DNA of 22,075 nt from an uncultured Campylobacter sp. Lineage in GTDB: Bacteria; Campylobacterota; Campylobacteria; Campylobacterales; Campylobacteraceae. Below are positions 1 to 7,761 of this stretch, piece by piece (position 1 is the stretch's first letter; each line of letters begins with the position of its first letter). Position numbers and translations under genes: made by a program. The stretch is from positions 1 to 22,075 of the forward strand of contig NZ_CALIJA010000193.1 of assembly GCF_938017615.1 (NCBI RefSeq), in the 5' to 3' direction. The notes beneath the pieces are model-generated. The model was not told the DNA's origin. It worked only from the letters and a program-made list of their open reading frames with translations, and searched no databases.

Positions 1-10
1 CTTCCGATCT
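1..10. other. Residual Illumina adapter at contig end
   Basis: The first ten bases, CTTCCGATCT, equal the last ten bases of the standard Illumina TruSeq adapter. Their place at the very first base of the window makes chance unlikely. They should be treated as non-genomic, and they show that the left edge is a contig end rather than a chosen cut. The open frame of the next gene runs through them without a stop, so they do not mark a biological gene start. Confidence 0.85.
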
Positions 11-793
11 TTACAAAATTACTTTTTATTTAGAGGTTGGTACGAAAGTAAAAATAAGGTTAAGCTATGTTTTATGGGAATAGATTTCAGTATGATATTG
101 CTAATGACTTTTATACCGGTTATTCATGATAAATTAAATTTATCATCTTCTTCGTATGAGCACATTAGAGATGCAGGTTGTTTGCTTAAGATATGTTTGA
201 CTTTACATGCAATATTTTTGTTATCATTTTCCTATAAATTTTGGAGGGATAATAAAGATGAACTGAGCGATATTCTTCTAGCCGCCCTTTTAATATTTAT
301 CTCTGATTTGCTGATATTATTAGTTATTTATTTTAACTATACAGATGACTACATCCTTGTAGTAATTCCTATGGTGCTTCTTTCTTTTATGATAAGATTT
401 CTTCAAATTAGTAAAAAATTCTCATATCGGTATATACTGTTTGTATTATCCTTTGTTGTTTTCGTACTTTTGTCATCTGCTAGTGGATTTTTTGTGAGGG
501 CTGTAGGTTTAGCAAACTACCAAATCGATCTCGACATTCGAAAAGACAATATTCCAGAGTATATTCTAAATTTAAATATCAAATGCCAAAGTAAAGCAAG
601 CGAAGATATAGAGTTTATAAAATACACTTGTATATTAGACGATAAGTCGGGTCTGGCGATAAAATTTAAAAATATTCTAGTAAAAGTGAAATCAGACGGT
701 AAATATTGGCTTGAGGTCGCATCCAAGGATAGGAACGAAAGTGAAATAGATAATTACAGGTTTTGGGTTTCGGAAAAGAATATTGTCAATTAA
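11..793 (+). CDS. Multi-pass membrane protein, 5' end missing
   Basis: I do not recognise the family. An internal ATG at position 74 gives 239 residues, but the same frame is open back to the window edge, and the extra residues (including RGWYESKNKVKLCF) look coding. There is no ribosome-binding site at position 74, so the true start probably lies on the missing contig. Counting from the ATG at 74, hydrophobic segments lie at about residues 3-18, 33-55, 64-87, 93-110 and 119-145, followed by a soluble C-terminal domain of about 95 residues rich in K, D and I. The protein is therefore an inner-membrane protein with a domain on one face. The gene is AT-rich, unlike leuC and dxr and like the accessory array at 9352-14219, which suggests an accessory gene. 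Confidence 0.75.
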   Translation, partial: LQNYFLFRGWYESKNKVKLCFMGIDFSMILLMTFIPVIHDKLNLSSSSYEHIRDAGCLLKICLTLHAIFLLSFSYKFWRDNKDELSDILLAALLIFISDLLILLVIYFNYTDDYILVVIPMVLLSFMIRFLQISKKFSYRYILFVLSFVVFVLLSSASGFFVRAVGLANYQIDLDIRKDNIPEYILNLNIKCQSKASEDIEFIKYTCILDDKSGLAIKFKNILVKVKSDGKYWLEVASKDRNESEIDNYRFWVSEKNIVN

Positions 794-880
794 AGCCGGT
801 ATATTTAATAGCATTTGATTAATAATTAACTATAATTTCACCTTTCAATTTTAAATTTGACAGTCATATTTTTGGGATAA

Positions 881-1204
881 ATGCACAGATATTTTTTTGG
901 ACTTAAATTCCTAAAACGTCAGGTGGGGGATGATTATCTTGCTATTATTGTGACGATATCTTTCAGCATTTTCAGCGGCAGCCGGGCGGTTATGGGTGCG
1001 ATGGGGCGGTGAGCTTTTGGAGCTTTTCTTTTGAGTATGGCTATTAGCGGCTACTCATACTGCGAGTTTACGAATCTCAACGGCAACCAACTCGTTTCAA
1101 GGGCTGATACCGATCGCGTATTTATAGGCACAACGATCGCGGCTTTTATGGTGAGCAAGCTCAAATTTCGTTACTCGCAAACAAAATCTGTGTATTTTGG
1201 GTAA
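881..1204 (+). pseudogene. Small membrane protein broken by a TGA
   Basis: A frame opens at ATG 881 (MHRYFFGLKFLKRQ...), meets TGA at 1010-1012 after 43 codons, and continues in the same frame for another 64 codons to TAA at 1202-1204. ATG 1037 would allow a restart of 55 residues. Read through, the product has about 107 residues with three hydrophobic stretches (LAIIVTISFSIF, AFGAFLLSMAIS, VFIGTTIAAFMV). The surrounding 620 bp contain nothing else that looks coding. The continuous frame on both sides of one stop suggests a recent nonsense mutation or a sequencing error near the contig end. I recognise no family. Two unrelated chance frames remain possible. Confidence 0.35.
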
Positions 1205-1414
1205 TTATAAGGCGATCTAATTTCTGGTTTTGAAGCGCGTTTTGCGTTTGGTTGCAGTCTGCTTTTATTTTACCGGACTACCGCATCTCCGCTATACATA
1301 TAACTTTTTGCAGCGTTTATAGCGATTGGTATTTAGCCACGTTCATGTAAACCCATAAACCCATTAAGATCACACATAGAAAACCAAATTATTGTTAAAA
1401 TTCAAATCTTAAAC
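1205..1414. other. Intergenic, no gene seen
   Basis: This is the remainder of the 620-bp stretch between the first gene and leuC. Together with 794-880 it shows no convincing ORF, RNA gene or strong terminator hairpin. It lies downstream of leuC on the minus strand, where a leuD partner might have been expected and is absent. Confidence 0.5.
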
Positions 1415-2680
1415 CTACAAATCCCTCGGATCGGCGATCTTGCCTGCGACGGCGCTAGCTGCGGCGACGGCGGAGTTTGCTAGATATACTTCGCTTGTTC
1501 TATCGCCCATGCGGCCGACGAAATTTCGATTAGTCGTGCTTACGCAGCGCTCGTCCACGCCCAAAATCCCCATATATCCGCCCAAGCACGCGCCGCAGGT
1601 CGGGTTGCTGACGACTGCGCCCGCTTCTACGAAAATATCCCACAGCCCCTCTTTTTGCGCGGCCAGAGCGATCTTTTGCGTCGCAGGCGTGATGATGAGG
1701 CGGGTTTTGCGCGCGACCTTGCGACCTTTTAAAATTTGCGCGGCGATCCGCAGATCGGAGAGCCTGCCGTTGGTGCAGCTGCCGATAAAGACCTGATCGA
1801 CGGCGATGTCATCGCGCACCGCCTCGCGCACGCTCTTGCCATTGCTAGGTAGGAACGGATACGCGATCACCGGATCAAGCTTGCTAACGTCGATTTCTAA
1901 AATTTGCTCATAGTTCGCGCCTTCGTCGGAGTAGTGAAATTTCGGCTCGGCGCGCAAATTTTTATCTGCCAAAAATTCCTTCGTGATCTCATCGACCGCG
2001 ACGATACCGCTCTTGCCGCCCGCTTCGATCGCCATATTGCAAAGCGAAAATCTGCTATCCATATCCAGATACTCCAGCGCGTCGCCGCAGAATTCCAAAG
2101 CCTTGTAGCGCGCGCCGTCCACGCCGATGAGGCGGATCACTTCTAGGATCAGATCCTTGCCGTAGATGTGCGGCGCGGGCTTGCCGCGAAAGACCACTTT
2201 GATCGTAGGCGGTACTTTAAACCAATTCTTGCCCGTTATCATCGCAAAAGCAAGATCGGTGCTGCCCATACCGGTCGCAAATGCCCCCAGCGCGCCGTGG
2301 GTACAGGTGTGGCTGTCCGCGCCGATGATGACGTCGCCGGGCACTACGAGCCCCTTTTCAGGCATCAGCGCGTGCTCGATACCCATATCCTTTTCGTCGA
2401 AATAGTTTTTTAAATCGTGCTTGTAAGCAAACTCGCGTGAAATTTTAGCTTGGTTTGCGCTTAAAATGTCCTTTGTGGGGATGTAGTGATCCATCACGAT
2501 CGCAAAGCCGTCCGGGTTGGCGAGCTTTTTCGCACCGCTAAGCTCAAACTGCTTGATCGAAATGGGCGTCGTGATGTCGTTGCCAATAACCATATCAATG
2601 GCGCTTTCGATGATCTGTCCCGCAAAAACCGCCTCACCTACGTGCTCGCTAAAAATTTTCTCCGTGATCGTCTGCTTCAT
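1415..2680 (-). CDS. leuC: 3-isopropylmalate dehydratase large subunit
   Basis: LeuC with LeuD isomerises 2-isopropylmalate to 3-isopropylmalate in leucine synthesis, in the cytoplasm, using a [4Fe-4S] cluster. The 421-residue product has the length of the short aconitase-type LeuC branch. Visible motifs are MDHYIPTK (63-70), GADSHTCTHGALGAFATG (120-137), GSCTNGRLSDL (300-310) and CGACLGG (362-368). The cluster cysteines are C302, C362 and C365. The start is supported by a strong AAGGAG on the minus strand just upstream of the ATG. No leuA, leuB or leuD adjoins it: the gene stands alone, divergent from the nitroreductase across about 100 bp. A homoaconitase-like role is possible for this branch, but LeuC is the best call. 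Confidence 0.93.
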   Translation of the reverse strand: MKQTITEKIFSEHVGEAVFAGQIIESAIDMVIGNDITTPISIKQFELSGAKKLANPDGFAIVMDHYIPTKDILSANQAKISREFAYKHDLKNYFDEKDMGIEHALMPEKGLVVPGDVIIGADSHTCTHGALGAFATGMGSTDLAFAMITGKNWFKVPPTIKVVFRGKPAPHIYGKDLILEVIRLIGVDGARYKALEFCGDALEYLDMDSRFSLCNMAIEAGGKSGIVAVDEITKEFLADKNLRAEPKFHYSDEGANYEQILEIDVSKLDPVIAYPFLPSNGKSVREAVRDDIAVDQVFIGSCTNGRLSDLRIAAQILKGRKVARKTRLIITPATQKIALAAQKEGLWDIFVEAGAVVSNPTCGACLGGYMGILGVDERCVSTTNRNFVGRMGDRTSEVYLANSAVAAASAVAGKIADPRDL

Positions 2681-2750
2681 AAAATCTCCTTCATATCGGT
2701 TAAATTTGCGCGATTTTAGCTAAAAAATCATAAATTTTTGCAATTTTATG

Positions 2751-2756
2751 TATAAT
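2751..2756 (+). promoter_or_regulatory. -10 box for nitroreductase operon
   Basis: TATAAT preceded by a T-rich stretch (AAATTTTTGCAATTTTATG), as in Campylobacter sigma-70 promoters, which often lack a clear -35. The ATG of the next gene lies 21 bp downstream and AAGGAG begins at 2765, so the leader would be very short. Confidence 0.6.
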
Positions 2757-2777
2757 TGAGCCGCAAGGAGCGAGACG

Positions 2778-3302
2778 ATGGAAATTTTAGATATTTTTGC
2801 AAACCGCAGAAGCGTAAGAAAATACGCGCCTAAGCCGCTTGAGGACGAGGCGCTGGATAAAATTTTAAAAGCGGGCCTGCTTGCGCCGTCGGGGCATGCA
2901 CGCCGCCCGTGGGAGTTCATCCTCGTGCGCGACAAACAGATGCTTGAGCGGCTAAGCGGATGCCGCAGCAGCGGAGCGAATATGCTAAAACAGGCCGCGG
3001 CCGCGATCGTCGTGATCGCAGATGAGCAGAAGCAGGACGTCTGGATTGAGGACTGCTCGGTAGCGCTAGGCTACATGCACCTTGCCGCAAGCGCGCTAAA
3101 TCTCGGAAGCTGCTGGGTGCAGGTAAGGCTGCGCGCCGCCGCGGACGGACGCAGCTGCGAGGAGTTTTTGCGCGAAGCGCTGGGCTTTCCGCCAAATTTC
3201 AAAGCAGAAGCGATACTAGCCCTCGGCGTACCGCAACAGCGCCCGAGCCCGCACGATCTGCAAAAGCTAAATTTAGCCAAAATCCATAAAGAGAAATTTT
3301 AA
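2778..3302 (+). CDS. Nitroreductase family protein
   Basis: This is probably an FMN-dependent NAD(P)H oxidoreductase acting on nitro or quinone compounds in the cytoplasm; the substrate cannot be read from the sequence. The N-terminal signature RRSVRKYAPKPLEDEALDKI (residues 9-28) and LLAPSGHARRPWEFILV fit the FMN-binding part of the family. The middle has CSVALGYMHLAASALNLGSC, and the C-terminus has AILALGVPQQRPSP, the usual last strand. At 174 residues it is of normal length for the small nitroreductases. AAGGAG precedes the ATG. Only 5 bp separate it from the following rqcH-like gene, so the two are probably co-transcribed. Confidence 0.88.
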   Translation: MEILDIFANRRSVRKYAPKPLEDEALDKILKAGLLAPSGHARRPWEFILVRDKQMLERLSGCRSSGANMLKQAAAAIVVIADEQKQDVWIEDCSVALGYMHLAASALNLGSCWVQVRLRAAADGRSCEEFLREALGFPPNFKAEAILALGVPQQRPSPHDLQKLNLAKIHKEKF

Positions 3303-3307
3303 CGCGC

Positions 3308-4630
3308 ATGAAATATCAAAGCTTAATTCAAATTTGCGAGTATCTACGCGCCAAACGCTTCCTTTCGCACATTAAACGCGTAGGAGATAACCTTTTTAAA
3401 GTTTGCTTCGACGGCGACGAGACGCTGTTTTTTGATATGAATAAATCGGGCTGCAATATCCACGAAAATGACGCTTTTACCGAAGGTAAGGTTTACGCGG
3501 CGCCCTTTGACGTGTTACTTGCCAAGCGCTTCGTAAAATCGCGCATCACTTCCGTTAGCGTGCCAGAAAATAATAGAATTCTATGCCTTAGCGTAAGCCA
3601 AAACGTAAGCTACAAAACCCAAAGCTCAAATATCTACTTCGAATTTACCGGGCGATTTACCAACGTAATAATCACCGATGAAAACGATGTGATTCTAGAG
3701 GCGCTGCGGCACTTCGAGACGGAATTTAGACAGATTAAGGTAGGAAGAAAACTTCGCCATCTGCCGCCTGCAAATATTAAAGAAGCCCCCGTGCCAAAAA
3801 TTTCGGACTTTAGAGCATTTTTTCGCGCGGAATTTAACGCGCTAAATGCGGATCGCTTAAACTCGCTCAAATCCGCAAAAATCACGGCGCTAAATAAAAA
3901 GCTAGACTCGGTGCGCGAGGCTTTAGGCTCTTTGCAAAGCAGCGCTGAACTACTGCGAAGCGCCGAGCTTTTAGGTGCGAAAGCTGCCTTGCTAAAAGAA
4001 AATATCTATAAAATTCCAACTAGCGCGCGAGAATTTACGCTGCAAAAAGGAGACGCAGAGGCGGTAGAATTTAAGCTGCAAAAGCCTGCAAGCGCCGCTT
4101 TGGGCGAGCTTTACTCCGAGGCAAAGCGTCTGCGCCAAAAGGCTGCTAATATCCATATCGAAGAGCAAAATTTAAAGGAGAAACTCGCGTTTTATGAGAA
4201 TTTAAAATCGCTCGTCCTTGCCGCACAGGACGCACACGAGATCGAAATTCTAATGCCTAAGCGCACGCAAATTAGGCAAAAAAGCAAGGAAAAAAATAGC
4301 GAATATGTAGCGAGCTTTTATCTCGGGGATTTTAAAATCAGCGTCGGTAAAAACGAAAAAGGCAATGAGTTCTTACTAAAAAATAGCTCCAAATCCGACT
4401 ATTGGTTTCATCTTAAGGACACTCCAAGCGCACACGTCATCGTAAAGACAAATAAACAAAGTCTAAGCGAAGAGGTGATTGAATTCGCCGCTAAAATTTG
4501 CGTGAGCTTCAGTGCAAGCGGCAGCGGAAAATATCTCGTCGATTACACCAAACGTCAAAATGTCAAAATCAACGAAGGTGCTTTCGTAAACTACGTAAAT
4601 TTTAAAACAATCAGCGTTTTAAAGCCGTAA
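3308..4630 (+). CDS. rqcH: NFACT family protein, RqcH-like
   Basis: RqcH-type NFACT proteins bind the obstructed large ribosomal subunit and recruit tRNA-Ala to add C-terminal alanine tails that mark stalled peptides for degradation. The 440-residue product has an NFACT-N-like part (about 1-200, with FTGRFTNVIITDENDVILEA), two helical coiled-coil stretches (about 185-225 and 265-310), and a C-terminal NFACT-R (DUF814) domain with DYWFHLKDTPSAHVIVKT and YTKRQNVKINEGAFV. It is clearly shorter than the roughly 570-residue Firmicutes proteins and has nothing after NFACT-R; I believe this compact form is usual in Campylobacterota. The ribosome-binding site is weak, and the gene follows the nitroreductase by 5 bp. 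Older names call this family fibronectin-binding. Confidence 0.82.
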   Translation: MKYQSLIQICEYLRAKRFLSHIKRVGDNLFKVCFDGDETLFFDMNKSGCNIHENDAFTEGKVYAAPFDVLLAKRFVKSRITSVSVPENNRILCLSVSQNVSYKTQSSNIYFEFTGRFTNVIITDENDVILEALRHFETEFRQIKVGRKLRHLPPANIKEAPVPKISDFRAFFRAEFNALNADRLNSLKSAKITALNKKLDSVREALGSLQSSAELLRSAELLGAKAALLKENIYKIPTSAREFTLQKGDAEAVEFKLQKPASAALGELYSEAKRLRQKAANIHIEEQNLKEKLAFYENLKSLVLAAQDAHEIEILMPKRTQIRQKSKEKNSEYVASFYLGDFKISVGKNEKGNEFLLKNSSKSDYWFHLKDTPSAHVIVKTNKQSLSEEVIEFAAKICVSFSASGSGKYLVDYTKRQNVKINEGAFVNYVNFKTISVLKP

Positions 4631-4645
4631 TAAGCGAGCTTGCGA

Positions 4646-4651
4646 TATAAT
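4646..4651 (+). promoter_or_regulatory. -10 box for cdsA-dxr
   Basis: TATAAT in the 49-bp gap between the rqcH-like gene and cdsA, with the ATG of cdsA 28 bp downstream and AAGGAAA close to it. It would give cdsA-dxr a promoter of their own. Confidence 0.5.
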
Positions 4652-4679
4652 TGCTCAAAATAAATTCCAAGGAAATTCT

Positions 4680-5444
4680 ATGAAGCAAAGAATAATCACG
4701 GCAAGCATTTTACTCGCCGTATTTTTGGCTCTAATTCTCATAAACGCTAGGTGGCTAAATTTCGCCGTATTTGCGCTGATACTCGTGCTGGCGTTTTTTG
4801 AAAGCCTCAAATTATGGGGTCTAGAGGAAACTAGCAAAAAGTGGCTCGCGCTGGCGATCGCGTTTTTTGCGCTGCTACCATTTACGCAGACCGATGAGCC
4901 CTTCGTCTCAGCGCTAAAAGTTAGCATCCTGATGATCCTATGCGTCGCCTCTGTCGTAGCCTTTACCAAGGGCCCTAGCCTAAAGATCACGCTTCCTTTC
5001 ATCTATCCCGTTGCGCCGATATTTTTTATGTGGGCGGCTTACGATGATTTTGGGGAAGTTTTTCACTTCGTTTGGCTGATCTTCATTATCGTAGCTAGCG
5101 ATAGCGGCGCATATTTTATCGGAAGGGCCTTCGGCAAAACTCCACTAAGCGCTAGCTCGCCGAATAAAACCGTAGAAGGCGTACTAGGTGGTCTTGCGCT
5201 CGCGCTTATAGTTAGCCTCATTTATGCGCGCATCTTTACTAATATGCCGCCGCTTGAAATTTTAGGAAAAACCATCATCATAGCAATTTTTGGCGTGTTT
5301 GGCGATCTGTTTGAGAGCTACCTAAAACGCGCGGCGGGTCTTAAAGACAGCGGCGCGCTCTTTCCCGGACACGGCGGGATCTTAGACCGCATCGACGGCT
5401 ATATGTTCGGCGCGATCGCGATGGCGATAGTCTATTCATGGTAG
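4680..5444 (+). CDS. cdsA: Phosphatidate cytidylyltransferase
   Basis: CdsA makes CDP-diacylglycerol from phosphatidic acid and CTP in the inner membrane, the branch point for all phospholipids. The 254-residue product is almost entirely hydrophobic helices. It ends with the family signature, YLKRAAGLKDSGALFPGHGG followed by ILDRIDG, which carries the invariant K-R...KD...HGG...DRxD residues. An earlier conserved stretch is SDSGAYFIGRAFGKTPL. The length is typical. Its last seven bases overlap the start of dxr, so the two are very likely translationally coupled; the cdsA-dxr order is usual in Campylobacter. Confidence 0.95.
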   Translation: MKQRIITASILLAVFLALILINARWLNFAVFALILVLAFFESLKLWGLEETSKKWLALAIAFFALLPFTQTDEPFVSALKVSILMILCVASVVAFTKGPSLKITLPFIYPVAPIFFMWAAYDDFGEVFHFVWLIFIIVASDSGAYFIGRAFGKTPLSASSPNKTVEGVLGGLALALIVSLIYARIFTNMPPLEILGKTIIIAIFGVFGDLFESYLKRAAGLKDSGALFPGHGGILDRIDGYMFGAIAMAIVYSW

Positions 5445-6538
5445 TTTTAGGCTCCACGGGCTCTATCGGTACAAACACCCTAGACGTGGCCGCGCGCAGC
5501 GGCAGTATGATCGAAGCGCTTAGCTGCGGGCGCAATATCAAGCTTTTAAACGAACAGATCGCAAAATTTCACCCTCGTCTCGTCTGTATCGCGGACGCGC
5601 AGCAGAAAAGCGAGGTAGATCACGAGCGCGTATTTTGCGGCGCAGATGGAATTTTGCAGATGCTTGCGGAGTGCAAAAGTACGACCGTGGTAAACGCTCT
5701 CGTAGGCTTTGCGGGTATGATGCCCAGCCTAAAAACCCAAGAGCTCGGCAAAAGGCTCTGTCTAGCTAACAAAGAAAGCCTCGTCGTCGGCGGGAAATTT
5801 CTGCAAACGGATAAAATTTACCCGATCGACAGCGAACATTTCGGACTGAAATTTTTACTTAGCAACGCCAAAACCCCCGTTTCTCGCCTAATCATCACGG
5901 CTAGTGGCGGCGCGTTTTACGACGTGCCGCTAACGCAGCTGGGCTCGCTCACGCCGCAAAACGCCCTCAAGCACCCCAACTGGAAGATGGGCGCGAAGAT
6001 CACGATCGACAGCGCCACGATGGCGAATAAACTCTTTGAGGTGATCGAGGCGTTTTGGCTCTACGGCACGCGCGAGATCGATGCGCTCATCGAGCGCACC
6101 TCGCAGATCCACGCGCTGGTCGAATTCGCAGACGGCTCTACGACGGCGCACATTAGCAGAGCCGATATGCGCCTAGCCATCGCACACGCGATGTTTAGCG
6201 GCGACGTACGGGAGCAGATCACCGCACCCGTGGATCTGTGCGCACTGCGACCGATAGAGCTTAAGCCGATCGACGAGATGAAATTTCAAATTTTTACCCT
6301 CAAAGACGCGCTGTTAGCGAACCCCGATCTCGGCGTCGTCATCAACGCCGCAAACGAAGCGGGCGTAAATGCGTTTTTGCAGCAGCGGTGCCGCTTCACC
6401 GACATTGCGCGCGTGGTGCTGAAGTGCGCGGAGAAATTTAACTCGCCTAGCGTAACGGACGCGGACGCGCTTACGGCAGTGGATGCGAGCGTGCGAGCGT
6501 ATGCAAACGAACTGCTGAAATTTGACGGGGGGCTTTAA
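5438..6538 (+). CDS. dxr: 1-deoxy-D-xylulose 5-phosphate reductoisomerase
   Basis: Dxr (IspC) converts 1-deoxy-D-xylulose 5-phosphate to 2-C-methyl-D-erythritol 4-phosphate with NADPH and a divalent metal, the committed step of the MEP isoprenoid pathway. Visible are the nucleotide-binding GSTGSIG (5-11), LANKESLVVGG (109-119), the metal and substrate region IDSEHFGLKF (130-139, with D131 and E133), HPNWKMG (179-185) and DSATMANKLFEVIEA (191-205). The 366 residues make a complete enzyme. It starts at the ATG inside the cdsA stop region (ATGGTAG) without a separate ribosome-binding site, consistent with coupling. In many Campylobacter genomes a tsaD-like gene follows; here two DUF3137-like genes do. 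Confidence 0.95.
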   Translation: MVVLGSTGSIGTNTLDVAARSGSMIEALSCGRNIKLLNEQIAKFHPRLVCIADAQQKSEVDHERVFCGADGILQMLAECKSTTVVNALVGFAGMMPSLKTQELGKRLCLANKESLVVGGKFLQTDKIYPIDSEHFGLKFLLSNAKTPVSRLIITASGGAFYDVPLTQLGSLTPQNALKHPNWKMGAKITIDSATMANKLFEVIEAFWLYGTREIDALIERTSQIHALVEFADGSTTAHISRADMRLAIAHAMFSGDVREQITAPVDLCALRPIELKPIDEMKFQIFTLKDALLANPDLGVVINAANEAGVNAFLQQRCRFTDIARVVLKCAEKFNSPSVTDADALTAVDASVRAYANELLKFDGGL

Positions 6539-6615
6539 GCCTAGCTTTGCCTGCTTAAATTTAAATGTTAAATTTAGGCTATCTTACCGCAAGCGGTGAA
6601 ATTTAGGATCGAAAA

Positions 6616-7566
6616 TTGTTAGACGTACAAACTATCGTAAATTTGGAAAAAGAGCGCCGCAAGCTGCTGCAAAGCCGCATAAAATGGAAAATAATAAGCC
6701 TGCTTAAAGCCTGTGCGATATTTATCCCTGCGGTTTTCCTAATGAGGTATATGGCTAGCGAAGAGGGTACGCCTTTGGGGATGCCGTATCTTTTATTTGG
6801 TCTGGGCATAGCGCTATATTTTACTTATAAGCTATTTTACGAAAAAACCTACAAAGTCAAAACGCGAGAATTCGCGCTACAATACAAAGCCCTCTACATA
6901 GCACCCTACATCGAAAGCCTAGGATACAAATACAACAGATTCGGCGCCGTAACTCAAGAGCAAGATATCCTGCAAAGCGGGCTTTTTAATCAATATGCAA
7001 ATTCCGGCGGAGATGATTTGATATACGGAAATATAGACGGTGTGGACTTCAGCTTTTGCGATATTTGGATGTCTAAAGAGACTATAGATGATAGCTTTTT
7101 CACTTTGATTTATGAAAAGAAGGAAATGGAGATATTTCAAGGTCTTTTTTTCGCAGCCGATTTTCATAAAAAGATCAGATCCGACGTTTTTATTCTTCCA
7201 AGACAAATAAAGCTACCGCACGGCGTCTTGGAAAGCGGTGCAAAATTTTGCAATATGGATAACGCGAAATTTAATAGATCTTTTGCGGTATATACAAAAG
7301 ACGCGGTCGCCGCAGCGTATGTGCTTACGCCCGTGCTGATGGAGAAAATTTTATTTTTAAAAATGCTTACAAAATCGAAGATCGCGCTTAGTTTCATAAA
7401 AAGCAAAATTTATATAAAAATCCCCCGCGGATACGATAGCTTCGAGCCCGATCTAAGTAAGCCGATACGAGGCGACAAGCTCGCAAGCAAGATACAAATC
7501 GATCTGGACGCGATGCTACAAATCGTAAAAATTCTAAAGTTGAATGAAAAAATTTGGACGTCTTAG
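6616..7566 (+). CDS. DUF3137-like membrane protein, copy 1
   Basis: The 316-residue product has a basic N-terminal helix (LEKERRKLLQSR), two membrane helices (about 24-46 and 54-72), and a long cytoplasmic domain with the DUF3137-like phrases YIAPYIESLGYKYN, DGVDFSFCDIW, GLFFAADFHKKIRSDVFIL and YVLTPVLMEKILFL. The family has no assigned function that I know. The start is TTG with AGGATC upstream; an ATG start would lose the conserved N-terminus seen in the neighbouring paralogue. The gene at 7762 is a full-length paralogue. The last 66 bases of the two genes differ at only three silent positions, although the middles have diverged. Confidence 0.8.
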   Translation: MLDVQTIVNLEKERRKLLQSRIKWKIISLLKACAIFIPAVFLMRYMASEEGTPLGMPYLLFGLGIALYFTYKLFYEKTYKVKTREFALQYKALYIAPYIESLGYKYNRFGAVTQEQDILQSGLFNQYANSGGDDLIYGNIDGVDFSFCDIWMSKETIDDSFFTLIYEKKEMEIFQGLFFAADFHKKIRSDVFILPRQIKLPHGVLESGAKFCNMDNAKFNRSFAVYTKDAVAAAYVLTPVLMEKILFLKMLTKSKIALSFIKSKIYIKIPRGYDSFEPDLSKPIRGDKLASKIQIDLDAMLQIVKILKLNEKIWTS

Positions 7567-7761
7567 CGTGCGCAAGGCGGAGCGAGGCAAGCGGGCAAAA
7601 CAAGGTAGGGCATGGCGAATAAACGGAACGCGCGGCTCGCGCAAGGAGCTGTAAAATGTGGCGGCATCCAAGCGGAACGCACCAAAATCGCGCCGTATCT
7701 GGCGTAAATTTACGCTGCGCCGCTAGTTCGTGCCGTTAAATTTAATAATTAGAGGTTTAGC
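7567..7761. other. Spacer with duplicated gene flank
   Basis: The first 50 or so bases (for example GGCAAGCGGGCAAAACAAGG) resemble the bases just after the second paralogue (AAGCAAGCGGGCGAAATAAG at 8739-8758). The duplicated unit therefore includes the 3' flank. No gene is seen. Confidence 0.5.

Noticed and set aside
1440..2719. Several plus-strand ORFs of 68-118 codons inside leuC
   Set aside because: They lie antisense to a well-supported enzyme gene, have no ribosome-binding site, and have translations with odd composition.
6539..6600. Possible terminator after dxr (AGCCTA/TAGGCT arms and TTAAATTTAA)
   Set aside because: The arms are separated by an unstable AT-only middle and no U-run follows; too weak to call.
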